Under the pieces are notes generated by a model that saw only the letters and a program-made list of their open reading frames with translations, was not told the DNA's origin and did no database searches. Shown one piece after another: positions 1-13,778 of a DNA stretch of 64,000 nucleotides. The translations under genes and the position numbers were made by a program. Source of the stretch: Antedon mediterranea (lineage: Eukaryota; Echinodermata; Crinoidea; Comatulida; Antedonidae); contig NC_092670.1 of the NCBI RefSeq assembly GCF_964355755.1, positions 12,647,201 to 12,711,200 on the forward strand, given 5' to 3'. Each line of letters starts with the position of its first letter. The first letter of the stretch is position 1.

Positions 1-1747
1 CCTTTCTTTAGTTATTTGCGTGTAGGCCTAGGCCAAAATTAGCTTATGATAGTAGAAACAGAATCTAGATTTTAGGCCTAAATAAACATGTATCGCAACA
101 TTATAAATAATGGCAATCATAATATATCATAATCCAACAATCAACACTTATTTTATGGTTGAATAAAACAAATTCAGAGGGAGAAGTTTGGAGAGAAGCG
201 CGCGGATGATGCAACATTAAAATAATAGTATAAATCAGAGTTAGTATCCACTTTAGTCGACTAATTAATGAACTAACGCTACCAAGTTAATAATGGTAAT
301 CATAGTATAATCACAATTTGATTATTTTGGTTGAATAAAATAAATCGAGAGGGAGAGTTGGGAGGGAGTCATGTGGAGGATAGCCTACGACGTGATCAAT
401 ATAAATAAGCAGCTTCAGTATTTCACAGTCATTTTTTTAAATATATTTATTTAGCTCTAATGACTTAATTAACATTCATGCAAAACAGAATTTAGAAATA
501 CAGTGTTGTCTTTTAATTTGTTTGGTTAACAATTCATCTACACACAACATTCTTGTATTATATAAAGTTTCTTAAATTTAAACAGAAATCTGTTCCAGTA
601 CGTTTAGTTATGATGGTACTACCGACATACCGTACTTTTACATACATAAATATTGACATTTTACGGGTAGGCCTATTATTCATGACATGCACACCCCATC
701 AACTCTGAACTTCACTGGCATTCGAAGACCCCACCGTTGACCGTACCCTCGTCAGGGAACCCATTACTAAAGGACATAGCTGAGCGTGCGTGCGTAACGA
801 CACAAACTCCCGATGGATTCTGCCGTTACATTCATGTTGTATGCCTATGCAACAGATATTAGGCTATATTATCATACCTTAACGTTTAATAAATGTGTGT
901 CTTTATTCCATAGCACCCTTAGAAAAAAAAAACCCCACAGGGGACATCATTTAAGGGACTCTTCTATTCAGGAGACGCTTTCCCCTGAAACGAACAAGGG
1001 GGAAAATGGAAACGGAAAACCCCTCCTATAATCAGTGGACACATTAGGCCCGTTCATACTTAGTTATTTAACCGGGTAAGTTTGTGACCACCCACCAAAG
1101 TTAGCGATATACTGTGCCCATGAAACCAACTTAACCGAGCAAATAATTAAGTCTGAACTGGTTCTTAATTGTTGTAAATGAATTTCATAAATTTGGCCGA
1201 GGAGCGCATGAGCCCGCGCCTGATCCACCAATTTTGAAAATAGGTACGTTACTACAACTTTACTTAGCATTTTTATCACATACTGTATATCTATCCCAAG
1301 GTCAATTTTGTGGCTTATTCCAAATTATGCGCCGTTAGAATGTAGCCTCCTTATCGATTTCACCAACAAATCGATTTCAAGAAGGGGACATTTTATAGAA
1401 TCAAGGTTACGTATGAAATGTTAATGAGGCTTAAGAAGGAACCATTGTAACGCTCGAGATTAGTGTAGAAAATCTCTCAAAGAGTAAAACAACACTTACG
1501 ATCGATTGGTTCAATGTAATCCGACAATAACATTGGATTTTCAGGTTACAACTAATAGTACTTGCTTGCTGAATAGTGTTGTTTTGTCTGCTGCTTGGTT
1601 AATTTTTTTAAATTTACAATATTTTGGGACCATAATGGAACTTAAAATATTTGTTTTTTGTTGTGTTTTTTTTATCCAATTTATTATAACAAGAAAGTCA
1701 TTATAGTACTACTTTAAAGAATGATGATGCTTATTTGACGATGCGTA

Positions 1748-1933
1748 GGCCAATTTACACATACGAGCGGTAACGGTAAGCAGAAAACCGCGTAGCTTGT
1801 CCCACGTAGAATCTGTATCTATCCGAAGCGCGGAAACCGCCCGTCCGCTCAGCGTTGTGTGTAAAAATGGTCATAAGGAATAAAATAGATTCTATATTGT
1901 ATTACCGTTGCCGCTCGTCTGTGTAAATTGGCC
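1748..1933. mobile_element. MITE, GGCCAATTTACAC terminal inverted repeats (copy 1)
   Basis: It begins GGCCAATTTACACATACGAG and ends with the inverted form GTGTAAATTGGCC, 186 bp apart. The flanks begin or end in TA, which suggests TA target duplication as in Tc1/mariner-like elements. The interior (ACCGCGTAGCTTGTCCC, AGAATCTGTATCTATCC) is shared in inverted orientation with the copy at 5760-5914. It has no coding capacity. Confidence 0.8.
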
Positions 1934-2974
1934 TTTAAACGGAGGTCCAAGTGACATAAGACTTCAGGGTGTACGCATTGCCACCTCTCCTCAGTGTCCA
2001 TTTGAGCTTGAGGATCAACATTAATAAATTTAATATTTACATATACTAAACATATACATCTATGACAAGCAAGCAAGGACAAAAAGTGTATATTGTTATT
2101 ATACAATTATAATTAAATACTGATTCAATATTGAATGAAAAATGATTTGACGAATCCAAAACACTCATACTGTACACAAAAAAAGTAAAAAGAATTGACC
2201 AAAAATTAATTATTATAGAGGGCTCTCTTCGAATGGAGATAGCAGAGGGGTTAACTAGATCGGGTCAAATCACACTCCAAGAAACACGAATATCTATCTG
2301 GTACAATTATGATTTAATTAACACCATAATGACAAAAATAAAGATAACAATTTACTTATCCAAGACTGTTTTTAATTTATAATTCACAAATGGTTTATAG
2401 GGGCGTTATCATTGAGTAGGCCTAATTATTAGGTTATATGGGACGTCCCATGAGACTTTTCTTAATGGTAGCCGTAATTTTATAAGTTTGTACAACTTCG
2501 AAGAAGACGTGTTGAACACCAGGTCGTAATAATAATGTAGACCTCTGATGGAACGTGTCAATATCTATGATAGTCAACCTACATAAAGTTATACATAGTT
2601 AAATGTCATAGCTGTTGTCCAAACTAATAAATCAAATGATTTTAAATTCTTTGAACCGTAGCTAACCTGGCAAAAGTAGGTTACAGAAGGGACGCAACCA
2701 AGATCCCGCCTGGCAGATGGTCTAGACAAGCGCAGGTAGATTTGTGTAGCCTTCCTTAATTTTAGGGCTAAAGTAGACCTACATGAAAATGATTTCTCAC
2801 CATCTATAATTATCACATTAATAGAATATTTCACGACATATCGTTACAGATTTGGCATCTAATAAATATCAATAAGACGAGATGTATTTTAACGAGCGAT
2901 GGTGTGTGTTACTGTGTTAAAGGTAGCGGCATGAACACGCTCGAGTGTGTTGATGTATTAAGTAATACGGGCGA

Positions 2975-3366
2975 TTAGTTGGGGAACATTAAACTTGGGA
3001 AAGTCCTTCCGAAGTCAATATAGACGCTCACTATGTTGATGTATTCAGTAATAGGGTCGATTAGGAGAACATTAAACTTTAGAATGAAAGTCCTTTCAAA
3101 GTCGATACAGACGCTCACTATGTTGATGTATTCAGTAATATTAGGGAACATTAAACTTGGGAAAGTCCTTTGGAAGTTAATATAGACGCTCACTATGTTG
3201 ATGTATTCAGTAATAGGGTCGATTAGGAGAACATTAAACGAAAGAAGGAAAGTCCTTTCAAAGTTAATATAGACGCTCACTATGTTGATGTGTTCAGTAA
3301 TAGCGTCAATTAGGAGAACATTAAACGAAAGAAGGAAAGTTCTTTCAAAGTTAATATAGACATTAA
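2975..3366. repeat. Degenerate tandem array, about 87-bp and 75-bp units
   Basis: The string AGACGCTCACTATGTTGATGT recurs at about 3022, 3109, 3184 and 3271, with a decayed fifth unit near 3358. Units share AGTCCTTTCAAAGT and GAACATTAAAC. The 101-codon minus-strand frame in this array is a by-product of the repeat. Confidence 0.85.
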
Positions 3367-4329
3367 TAGCACATTATGTTAGTTTCTTTGTTTCCATGAC
3401 AATACAGCAATTCCTATTAACCTTAACAGTGATAACACGTAGGCCTACCCGTAATAACCGTATAAAATGTAGTAACAAAAAAGTAAGTACTGTAAAAGAA
3501 ACTAGTATGTTATGACGTTCCAGAACCAGGTGTTTTTTTGTTATGGAACGCCAAACTATCATTTATTCGGAAAATAGAGATCCAGGTATCTTTTAACGAA
3601 GATATCTGTCCTCTTTTGTTTCTGAATGTTAAATTAAACATCAATTTTATAACTGAATTTCAATATAAAAGTGGGGCAAGACCGACAAAAAGAGGAGAGG
3701 AAAATCAGCAAATGATCAAGAAGATGTTCGAATAGGTATAAGGCATACTGATCAAACTTGCTTAAGGTATAAGTTCCAGGCACCTGCTGTTCGTCATGTC
3801 CACTATTACTTATATCTGACACTAATATTTATGTAAAGCCATAGTAAACCAAGAGCAGTGTATAGAAACAGACACTAACAAATTATCCAATTCGGTGTTA
3901 GATTCTGGATCCAAAGCCCCAAAACGTTTGTTTAACAGACATAAACTAAGTGCCTCCATAGTTAGTCTTACACGCAGTGCTGACTTCTTCTTTAGACTCA
4001 GAGTACAAATAAACAATTGTATTAGATGGAAGACTTCAGTCTTAGGTGTGGATGTCACGCAAACGATCTCGTTACAATCTCGTTACAAACACGCTTTGTA
4101 ACGCGTGTGTTCTTCATTTTAATCGATGTACTTTTAAACACCGCCCTATAAAATAATGGCATTCGATGGCATGCATTGTTTTATCGCAGCGTGCTTGAAT
4201 GACTTTCCAACATTCACGACCCGGTTAATATATCGAATGTTACTACAGTATTAAGTCGATTCTCGGTCTGTATCTGTAATTTAAAATAAATGTAATAAAA
4301 AATACACATTGGCTAAATATGATACACAT

Positions 4330-4425
4330 GTATATCACATATGACGCCTGTATCATAGCCGGGAGCATAGCACAACATTAATCATAACACAATACAGGCA
4401 TATGTGATGCATATGTGACACTGCA
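4330..4425. repeat. Inverted repeat, ATCACATATGACGCCTGTAT arms
   Basis: The left arm near 4332 (ATCACATATG then CCTGTAT) pairs with the right arm near 4400 (ATACAGGCATATGTGAT). A related, more decayed block (TCACATGTGATGCCTGTAT) lies near 15860-15905 in the 3' part of CCDC43 intron 3. It is probably a small hairpin-type MITE. Confidence 0.5.
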
Positions 4426-4879
4426 TTATAGCATTTTTGACATGATACTGTACATTATAATGCGATTATTATTGTGGAGATTAGTACAATAAAAAATTCA
4501 CCGATTTACCACCCGAGGCACCGTAACGAATCTACGTAGGCAAAATGTGATTTTTTCGACGATTGGAACAAAACATAAGAATTTATGATGACGTCATGAC
4601 GGATCTGGCGGGGTATTCAAGGCAATATGAACATCAGACCACCGCGAAGAGAATGTTTCCTTTTCAGTATATTACCGTATTTATATTCTTTTATATTTGT
4701 TACTAATTTTCAAAAAAAAACATTACAATACCGACTTGACTGTATAAAAAAGATTTAGATTTAAATATATTAAACATTCCAATAGTCAATATTCAAAAGA
4801 AATTATTTTTGTTTTTTAACTAATAAGCAGAGAACCTAACCACTACAAGTTTTTGTTTAGAAACATCTCAAATTCAAAT

Positions 4880-5013
4880 ATATGTGTGTAGAGGCTACGT
4901 AAATTGACCAATAAGCGACAGTTGGTATTATAACCAACGCGTCGTCGTGATTGGTCAATACTGCGTTAGCCTTACGGCCTTTTGCTTTGGGTTTAAGTGC
5001 GAACCAAGCCTAA
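4880..5013. mobile_element. Decayed AAGCTTGGTT-type MITE
   Basis: It contains TTGACCAATAAGCGACAG and the inverted GTGATTGGTCAA, and ends near GTGCGAACCAAGCC. That is the same layout as the better copies at 9613-9910 and 13779-13976. Confidence 0.5.
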
Positions 5014-5089
5014 GATTTAAAAGAGAAAAATAAAGTGAGGTTATAGGTCAAATGAAACGGAAGTGACGTTTGTTTTTAGTCTCTTTAGT

Positions 5090-5131
5090 ATTAATTAACA
5101 TGGAGAAATATTATTTCTCCATGGTATTAAT
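5090..5131. repeat. Short near-perfect palindrome
   Basis: The arms ATTAATTAACATGGAGAAAT and ATTTCTCCATGGTATTAAT are separated by a few A/T bases. On its own it could fold to a stem of about 20 bp. Confidence 0.6.
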
Positions 5132-5759
5132 ATCGATCGACACTTTGCGCTCAAAACTTTTGAGACACCAGAGGGCGGTCAACCATGAAACTACACTACT
5201 CTCGGGACTAAATTGTATCTTCAACTATAGTAAGGAGGAGTATAAGAAGGAGTTTATACTTTCTTTCAATTTGATTTACAGTAAATAATTTTTCACAAAG
5301 CAAATTTATCAAATCAATAAAACTGAAATCTAAATTTATATCAGTTTAGTTTAAATGTAAAAAAAAACCCATTTTTATTATTATTTTTTATGGCGTTCTC
5401 CCTTTTTAGGCCTATAAATTATAAATTCTACTTTTCTTTAAAATAATTTTTGAATTAAATAATTATATTAAGGACAAAATATGGATAAGACAATCGTTTC
5501 GTAAAAATAATTATTTATTTGATTTATAATATTCGTTTTCCAGTTCAGTTCAAATGTTTCTATCAATTTGGAAGACTTGTTGTGGGTTTGACTCCAAATG
5601 AACTTCCCTGAGAAAGAACAAGGCAGCGCATTTTTATTGATGTTGTCCCTAAATAATGATGTTAAGAAAAAATGATAGATCCCTGTTTACCGGTTTGTCT
5701 CTTTCTGGGGAAAATTGGCTCCGTTCGTCGGTCTTCTCTTTCGAGGGGAAGAAGTGTAA

Positions 5760-5914
5760 GGCCAATTTTTACAGTTATAATGTTATATTCTTATGGCCAT
5801 CAAAACGCGGAGTGGACGGCCGGTTTCCGATCAGGATAGATACAGATTCTGTGCGGGACAAGCTACGCGGTTTTGCCGCTTACCGCCGTTACTGCTCGTC
5901 TGTATAAATTGGCC
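5760..5914. mobile_element. MITE, GGCCAATTT terminal inverted repeats (copy 2, inverted)
   Basis: It is bounded by GGCCAATTTTTACAG and CTGTATAAATTGGCC, with TA-containing flanks (GTGTAA / TTAAGT). Reading the minus strand restores the same internal order as copy 1. The ORF across it is incidental. Confidence 0.8.
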
Positions 5915-7807
5915 TTAAGTTTAATATTCCCAGCGCTAACTTTAAATACAACACTGTATCACAGAAACATTCAGTAAACAGTATCTCATGTGGCACCTGT
6001 GTTCCTAACTGGAAAAGAAATTTAGATACAGAACCGAGAATCGAGTGAGTTTGAAGCTGGTTTTGCAATTTTGTAAGTACTGAATTTCAAAATTTATACT
6101 TGATGCACAAAACTGTTTTATCACAATTTTTACTTTGTTATCATCCGGATTCTGTTTACAGAACATTTTAATTTATCACGTCAGATGATCTTTTATTATA
6201 ATGTCCTCACACATAATATAACATTAATTCGTTTGATACGTCACTGCTATAATAAATAACACTGACATGAAGTCAAGTTCATGGCAATAATGATGCACTT
6301 CTGTATGCCTCTTGGACTCCCTGGACGGTAATCTAGCCTGGGAGCTACCCCCACCAGACTGTACGGTTCACAGAGGCGTGGCACCCACACGGATTTGCCA
6401 ATCATCTCCGGTTACTTTATAGTACGTGATTGTTGGTAAATTATTCTAAGCGATGACTCAACACAATTTTAATAGCCTAAAGCCAGTTTGTAGGCCTACA
6501 ATGCCGAGCGCTGCTCTGCGTTTGCGCAATAGTTTGAGGGGTAAGAAGTCACATCATTTGCGACAAGGTGACGCGTTTATCCGTCAGCGACGCTACGAAG
6601 TGACACTAACGATGGATAAATAGCACATTAATTTATGCTATAGCATACGCCACCAAACACTACGATACGCATGTGGATGAAATGGATTTTGTTTTTTCAC
6701 TAATGTTTATCCTATATTTACACTCCTTAAGATTAAACTACACATTTTAATAGCTCAATTTTCTAGCTTTCGTCTTTACATTTAAAGTAAATATCTAAGT
6801 GACAATTTCATTATTCTGAAATTTAAGTTGTGCTAATAGGGGTTTTTTAATTAAGTAGTACTGTACTTAATCGCGTTTTTTCATAAAAACGTCATGTGTC
6901 GTCAACGCCGATAAATTGGGGACGCCAGGAATCTTTCAAATCTATGGAACGGCGTTCCATACAAATCAGAAATGATGTTGAAATAATGTGACGTTCATAT
7001 TTCCATAATTTGTTTGCGAAATTTGAATTTTTCCGATTGAATTACAATTCATAAAAGCATTTTATATTAGGTGCACATGCGCGAAATTATCCCACATACA
7101 TCGTAATTTACATATATGCGCGCGCAGCTCTAGATCGTGCAGACATAGGAATGTACGTGAAAAGCGTGCATGGTGAGGAGATTTAGGCTGTACATGCAAC
7201 CAACATGCAAGTGTGTTTGTATACAAATAAAAAAAAACACAAAAACTAGGTCAAAGTACGTAATTATTTGAACCATTAAAATCACACCAGAACAAACGTG
7301 ATTCTGTAATGTTCCCCCACGAAATTATAAACAACATTTCAAACAATCAAGAAAAACATCTGTTTTATGAAAAATATTTTCACCACATAGTCGAGATGTA
7401 CATATTTGATCTTTGGAGTCAACTGTTTTCTCTTTGAAATAATTAAATTATGATTAAGGTGTTAACGCTATTTACACGTTATAAACGGGTTATGGAGCTA
7501 TAACATCCGTGACTTCCAATCTATATTGAAAGGTTCAAGAAAAATGATGCCAAGCTTTGAAATTGACAAACACCGCACATGGAACAAAATCAATAAACAC
7601 ACCATCTTGCTGACATACATTTGAATGTAGGCCCTACGTCTTCGTTTCTACTACATAACACCACTTTAAAAACATCTAAATACACTCGACGCTAATTCGT
7701 TTATTTTGCTTCTTAACCAACGTCTTTTTTAAATGATTTTTTTCAATACATTTATACACATAATTGCGTATTGGTAGGCGCTAATCACAGTATCATTAGT
7801 CAAATGC

Positions 7808-7866
7808 CTAAACAGGATTCGAACCCAATCAAGTCTTTCAACGCGCCCTTAACCACAAGGTAAACA
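7808..7866 (-). repeat. tRNA-like relic (possible SINE head)
   Basis: On the minus strand, a box A-like TACCTTGTGGTTAAGG is followed by a box B GGTTCGAATCC. The acceptor stem does not pair, so a functional tRNA is unlikely. Confidence 0.35.
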
Positions 7867-8533
7867 GGTGTGCACGATTCTAGTGTAAATAAGTGATCGA
7901 GAATGTCCGAAAAGTTCCAATAAAAACACGATAACGTACCTCATAATATAATGTAGACCTATTTTTCTTCTCACATGGCCTATACAATTGTACATTATGC
8001 TCAGAAAAGGTAGTTTTTAGAACGCATTTTTACCACGTTTTAAAAAATAAATTTTAAGTTTTTTGGTTAAAAACACGTGTTTATTACTAACCGTTTGAAA
8101 CACGTGTTTCCGAAGAGAATTCCTTCTCGTTATATTGTATAGGTGTAATAAATCCTAAAACACTAACAATTAACTACGGCAGAAAGGTTGAACATGAATT
8201 TCGCAGGCCACCTAAATATTACCGTATAAGTAACGTTTGGATCAAGAGAGGTGACATAATAGATAGGGGGCTAATAATCGTTTCATAATTACTGGTTTTA
8301 GAAACGAGTTTGTTTTGGGGGTTTTTCGATACAAACTTGCTAATCCACTACACTGTTTACGAACTCCTCGCAGGCTAATGTTTAGAGTGTGTAAAGTTAA
8401 ACTAAAATGTTCAATATCAATCACTCAAATCTTTCAACTGTTCAATAAATTCAATAAATATGACAGTTACATTTGTTTAGCAAAAAATATTCACCTTGTG
8501 TTATTAACATGATATACACCGGGGGAAAACTGG

Positions 8534-8924
8534 TTGTTTCAACTTCACACGTTGTTGAAACTTCGTGTTCACACGTTGTTGCAAGTTCGCGTTCACACTT
8601 TGTTTCAATTTTGCGTTCACACGTTGTTGCAGCTTCACATTCACACGTTTCGCGTTCACACATTCACACGTTGTTGCAACTTCGCGTTCACACTTTGTTT
8701 CAATTTTGCGTTTACATGTTGTTGCAACTTCACGTTCACACGTTGTTGAAACTTCGTGTTCACACGTTGTTTCAGCTTCACATTCAAACGTTGTTGAAAC
8801 TTCGCGTTCACATGTTGTTGCAACTTCGCGTACACACGATGTTGTTGCAACCTCGCGTTCACACGTTGTTGCAACTTCGCGTACACACGTTGTTGTTGCA
8901 ACTTCGCGTTCACACGTTGTTGCT
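8534..8924. repeat. 24-bp minisatellite
   Basis: About sixteen imperfect copies of a unit near CTTCGCGTTCACACGTTGTTGCAA. Some units are shortened or carry an extra GTT. Because the period is a multiple of three and lacks stops, several frames on both strands stay open for 70-200 codons. Those frames encode only 8-residue repeats (for example ATTCEREV) and are not evidence of a gene. Confidence 0.95.
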
Positions 8925-9612
8925 ATTAAGTCCAAAGGTCATTCTGTGTACTCTATGTTTCTAAGCGTACGCAGAATGACGTTTCGACTCGACAGTTGCG
9001 TAGTTGCTGGCGTTGCGAAGAAGAGTGCGGCTGTTTGTGTCGGAAATATAACTACTCTCTCTCTCTTACTGGCAAACACTTTTATCTTGTTTCTGCAATT
9101 CTTAAAACAAACCTATATAGTATATATTATCGTTCGGTTCCGTGATCGGTTTGAGATAACTTAAAAACCAACTTTATAAAGTCAAGCCTTTGACAAAAAC
9201 GGGAAGTGCATAGTAGTTTCCCAGGCTTTCACTCACTGTACTCAATTATTAAGTTAGCTTAAAGAGTACTGTGGGAATGCTGCTAATATTAAACAATTAA
9301 ATTAATGGCGGACCCAATATATTCCCAAAATAGGAATAAATTCAAACATTGTCGTTCTACAAATAGTATTAAAATTGTACAAGTCACATTATTTATTTAT
9401 TTATTGACCATTGATATTTTGATAGAGAACATCAAAAAGTTTGGTGTCAAAGGACCAAGATAGATGGAGGAGAGTCGGAGGAATTGACATTAAACTGTGG
9501 TATGATGAAATAAACAAATCAATTTCAACTGACAAGCTTTAACAAATAACACTTGTAACTGTTTCTTTATGAGAAACATAAGAAGACCAATGGCCGATTA
9601 AACTTGAGCTTT

Positions 9613-9910
9613 AAGCTTGGTTCCCATTAGTGGACGCAACGCAAGGGTTTACGCGCAACACAAATGAATTAGCCAATTACGAAAGCGTGGTTCATTCATT
9701 CATTCTTTATTTAGCCTTCAAAATCGAAATACATTTATACATAGGTAACAAAATCAAGACACATGGAAATCTAAGGAGGCAAGGATAAGAGACGCAACGC
9801 AATGACTTACGCAAGCGAGTTGACCAATGAGCCACTGTTCGACATCGCTTTTGATTGGTCAAACCTTTTCGTCACGTCCTTGCGTTGCGTCGCTAGTGGG
9901 AACCAAGCTT
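9613..9910. mobile_element. MITE, AAGCTTGGTTCCCA terminal inverted repeats
   Basis: Starts AAGCTTGGTTCCCATTAGTGG, then ACGCAACGCAAGG. Ends CCTTGCGTTGCGTCGCTAGTGGGAACCAAGCTT. Internal TTGACCAATGAG and TTGATTGGTCAA are inverted partners. A foreign A/T-rich stretch (about 9690-9780, TTCATTCTTTATTTAGCC) seems to be inserted. A second partial terminus follows at 9921-9960. Confidence 0.8.
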
Positions 9911-10960
9911 TACGTTGTTGCGCCTACGTCCTTGCGTTGCGTCCTAGTAAGATCCAAGTTTATAAACGTATGTAACCTATTATAACGTTGGTTTTTAATT
10001 GTCCTTATGTTAGACAAACGATGGACTAGTTTGAGCATATAAAATAGAAACGAGGTACAGAAATTAATCTCTATAATATTTATACAATAATTATATTTAT
10101 TTGCTTTTCTATTTTTTGGGCCCTACTACTGTATGTTAAATTCATTAGGATATTGGTTCAAGTAGTACAAGTTCAAATATGTTTCGTCATTAATTACTGT
10201 AGTTACTTATTCAATAAAGTTAAATTTTCTAATTTTGTATATCTTATAGTTATACGAAACTAAAAAAAAAATAATTCATAAATATTTCCGGTGTTGGGGC
10301 GGAGGTGAAACTCGACTCTAATCAAAGGGCAAACAAACGCCATTGGGCTTGTACGTACGTGTCATTTTTTTTAAACTGCAAATTTGTAAAATTTTGTATA
10401 ATTCAATTTTTTCCAACAGTTATTAATATTATCGGATCCAAATAATTTAAATTTATACTTTTTCCATCCATTGTAGTCTGACTTTTGTTCTTGAGTGTCT
10501 GACTTTAATTTTAAAATGTCAATTCAACTAACGATTTAACTTTAAAAAAAAATAAGGAAAACTCACATTCTTTTGTCGGTCAAGGATTTCCCAAAAAAAG
10601 CAGTAAAAACTGGAAAAAAAATTGGTAAAATATTGCCTTTGACAGCAACCTGCAGACATCTAATTATTCTCTATGGTTTCATATGATAGTTAAAATCACT
10701 CCAACGCAGAGAATAAATGTGTTTTTAGGAAGCACGTTCAGTTTAGGCTAATGGTGTGATGTTATGTTTACTCAGACGACAAGCGAGAATCTTTTATGAA
10801 CTCAAAATGAACATTTTCGAATCATACTATTTTGTCTTTTTTTGGATGGGAGGGGATGGGTAGGGGAGGACCTTTTCTTCAAGAGATAAAGTAAAATCTG
10901 GGAAGAGTGTAATTAACGGTCATCTTCATAACCTATTGATGGTTTGTAAAGTAATGCAAC

Positions 10961-11152
10961 AGCAACGCAACGACAAAGCCATGGCGCGCCTTGCGTAGCT
11001 TACGTCTTGCGTGTGAACTAGACAGTGGCGTAACGCAAGTAAGATGACCAATCACAAGCGAAAGTTCGGAGAATTCTTCGCTTTTCAATTGGTCAAATTA
11101 CTTAGAGGGGAGGGGTAACGTTCTTTTCGCCTCCAAGTGGAAACCAAACTTG
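10961..11152. mobile_element. Decayed AAGCTTGGTT-type MITE
   Basis: It shares GCAACGCAACGAC, TGACCAATCACAAGCG and the inverted CAATTGGTCAAATTA. The right end reads AAGTGGAAACCAAACTTG, a worn form of the family terminus. Confidence 0.55.
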
Positions 11153-12031
11153 ATAAATAGGCCTACCGTAAGCTCAGATATTACAACATTTATTTATTTA
11201 TATGGATTTACACCTTTAGATCGGTGACATACTCATAACACAAAAGTGCATCCTTCAAAATAACAATATAAAATATAACATATAAAATACTAAAGAGAAA
11301 AAAAAATTTAAAAAAAAGAAAGATCTTTCATATGTTTTCTTGTGCATGGAAAATAAATGTCATTAAATTGAAAACACATCACACTAGCATAAACAGGCCA
11401 GTTAGAATTAAAGTACATACGAATTTCAGTGAAAATCAAATAAAATTGGGACGGCGGTCGCGCGCGAATCAATGGAATCAATGCGTCATTTGGCTACCTG
11501 TCTAAGGCATACTGTACTTCAGTATTTTGATTTGAATTCATTTTTGTACTATCAAAATCTCCCATGAGGTTGATACAGGTACTCTGTGGGGGTAAACCAA
11601 TTATTATGTTAAGATCAAAAGCGTTTATTTATTACATGACGTACGATGAAAACAATCATAAAGCATTGTCAGAAGATAAAATTAATAGTTTTGAGGTAGA
11701 AGTTGAAATCATTATTCCAACAATGGAGTAGAATAAAACAACCAGGATATAACGTACTTTTATTATATGCCTCTTTCATCAAAACATTGTGTTTTGCGGT
11801 TCAAACTGTCATAAAAATAATAGAAAATCGAAATCAATAAATTGTGAAACACAACATAAAAGACTCCTGGGTTGGTTCAAAACTAATCAGACGACATTTG
11901 AGATTAAATATTGTCAAATTGTTAACATAATTATGATAGTTTTAAATTGATCAATTTTAAAATAAGATACCGAGATAAATATGCATTTAATATTAAATAT
12001 TATATAATATAACAATAATATTTTCACAAGT

Positions 12032-12126
12032 CCAATCAAATGACGTCATGATTAGTAAGAGCAATAATATCGTAACAATATGAAACAATGATTTTATTGT
12101 TCTTATTGATCATGACGTCATTTGAA
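12032..12126. repeat. Hairpin with two consensus CREs
   Basis: The left arm TCAAATGACGTCATGAT with AGAGCAATAA pairs with the right arm TTATTGTTCTTATTGATCATGACGTCATTTGA. Each arm holds a perfect TGACGTCA (12041-12048 and 12113-12120). The arms run about 33 bases and the centre is A/T-rich. It may be a small hairpin MITE or a selected palindrome. Confidence 0.7.
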
Positions 12127-13778
12127 AAAAATAATATTATAATTTTAGCAGCATAAATGGTTTTCAATAACAGTTAGCCTAATACTTTAATAAAAGCGTA
12201 ATTTATATTGTTGTAAAGATTAAATTGTGTAAGATTGTCCAAAATGAATATTATGCAATTTTTATTTACTTTTCTTCGGCCACACTACCGATACGAAAGT
12301 TGTAAATAATATAAAATGTCGTTAAAAATTAAATGAAAAATATCTAAATTGACTGATAATAGGCCTAAAGCCAATTTCATTGCATCAATATATTATCTTC
12401 TATTTTGTATGCGAAGAACAAAACAATAATATTACATTGCAACCATACATACATAAACAATTTTAATAACAAACAATTTCTTTTTCCAAGAAATATCAAT
12501 TATATGAAATAACCCCAACGACACTGAAGGACAAATACTGCTTGCATTGGTGGTTTTAAAGTTCAACTTAATAATATTACCTAAACGTTATGGCAATAGA
12601 CTCTACTTGACAGGAGGCATTATAATAACATAATGATGATAATGATATGAAACCATCTACCTTGAAACATTAGACACTCATGCATTAATTGTTCACTTGT
12701 TTTGATCCTTAATTTGATTCTTAATTTCCCCTTTGACCGTTCCAACTTCCATAAGCAATATTGGAATGGCGCTATTGAATACAAAACAAATTTGACTAAG
12801 TAAAGATAGGCCTACAGCGGAACCAACCCCCCTCTTGTTGGACACGCCTGTTCATTTAACACCCCTATAGATATTAAGGGTGAACATTACCATGATACAC
12901 CAACGAGGGCAATACTTTCTAACACTACGACCAATTCTACAGAGGACCTTCTATTAAGGGAACACAGTGTAAGTAAATTCTATAGATACATTTTGTGACG
13001 GCAGTCTTCCACATTGATATGTGACAACTAACAGAATTGAAACGAGTTTTCCCTAAATTTAAAAAGAATGTAGGCCTAAAAAAAGACAATCTGATGATAC
13101 TTCACCTAACCTAAAAAAAGGCATCGAATTTATTTTTTTTTCTTATAATAAAACTTTCTTGGGATTTTTCGCACATAAAGTGTCAAATACTATAATGAGC
13201 TGTCTGCCAAGATTTACGCGGGCTTCTAGTACGATTACATTGTACGGTAATTCTAAAGCGTTGGGGGGATAAAACCGTAAAGGAAGAGTACAAACCGGAC
13301 GGCTAGGCTAACCTGTTTTAAATTAAAGCAAGCGCGGGGGTTAGGTACTTAGGGAAAACACCGAACAACAATGGTCCAAATATTCTTTTGATTGATACGG
13401 ACATTTAGTACTACAAACATAACACAGTGTGTATTTATTATCTAATTGGGCACTTATCACTATAAAGAAATCATATTGAATTGAATATAGTCATAATATA
13501 TACATTTGGCAAGTTTCTTGCCAGCGGCTTTAGTGCGGTATCACGCAACTCACCACCTGTTCGACGTACCCTTTCATTTCCTTCTACGACACTGACATTC
13601 GCCAAGCTATTGTGTGTCCACACCGGTACAGTATTACATAAAGTAGTACTACACACTACATTGACATACATTATTGCAATGTCACCAACATCCGCATAAA
13701 CCATTAGAATTTTGATCGTATTGTGTGCGAACATGTTGACTTTTACCGCTACGACGGATTACCGTACGGATTGCGTAA

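Noticed and set aside
2975-3280. 101-codon minus-strand ORF
   Set aside because: It lies entirely in the 87/75-bp tandem array and encodes its repeat.
8473-9164. Long open frames on both strands (up to 199 codons)
   Set aside because: They are created by the 24-bp minisatellite, whose period is a multiple of three. The peptides are pure 8-residue repeats and several frames are open at once.
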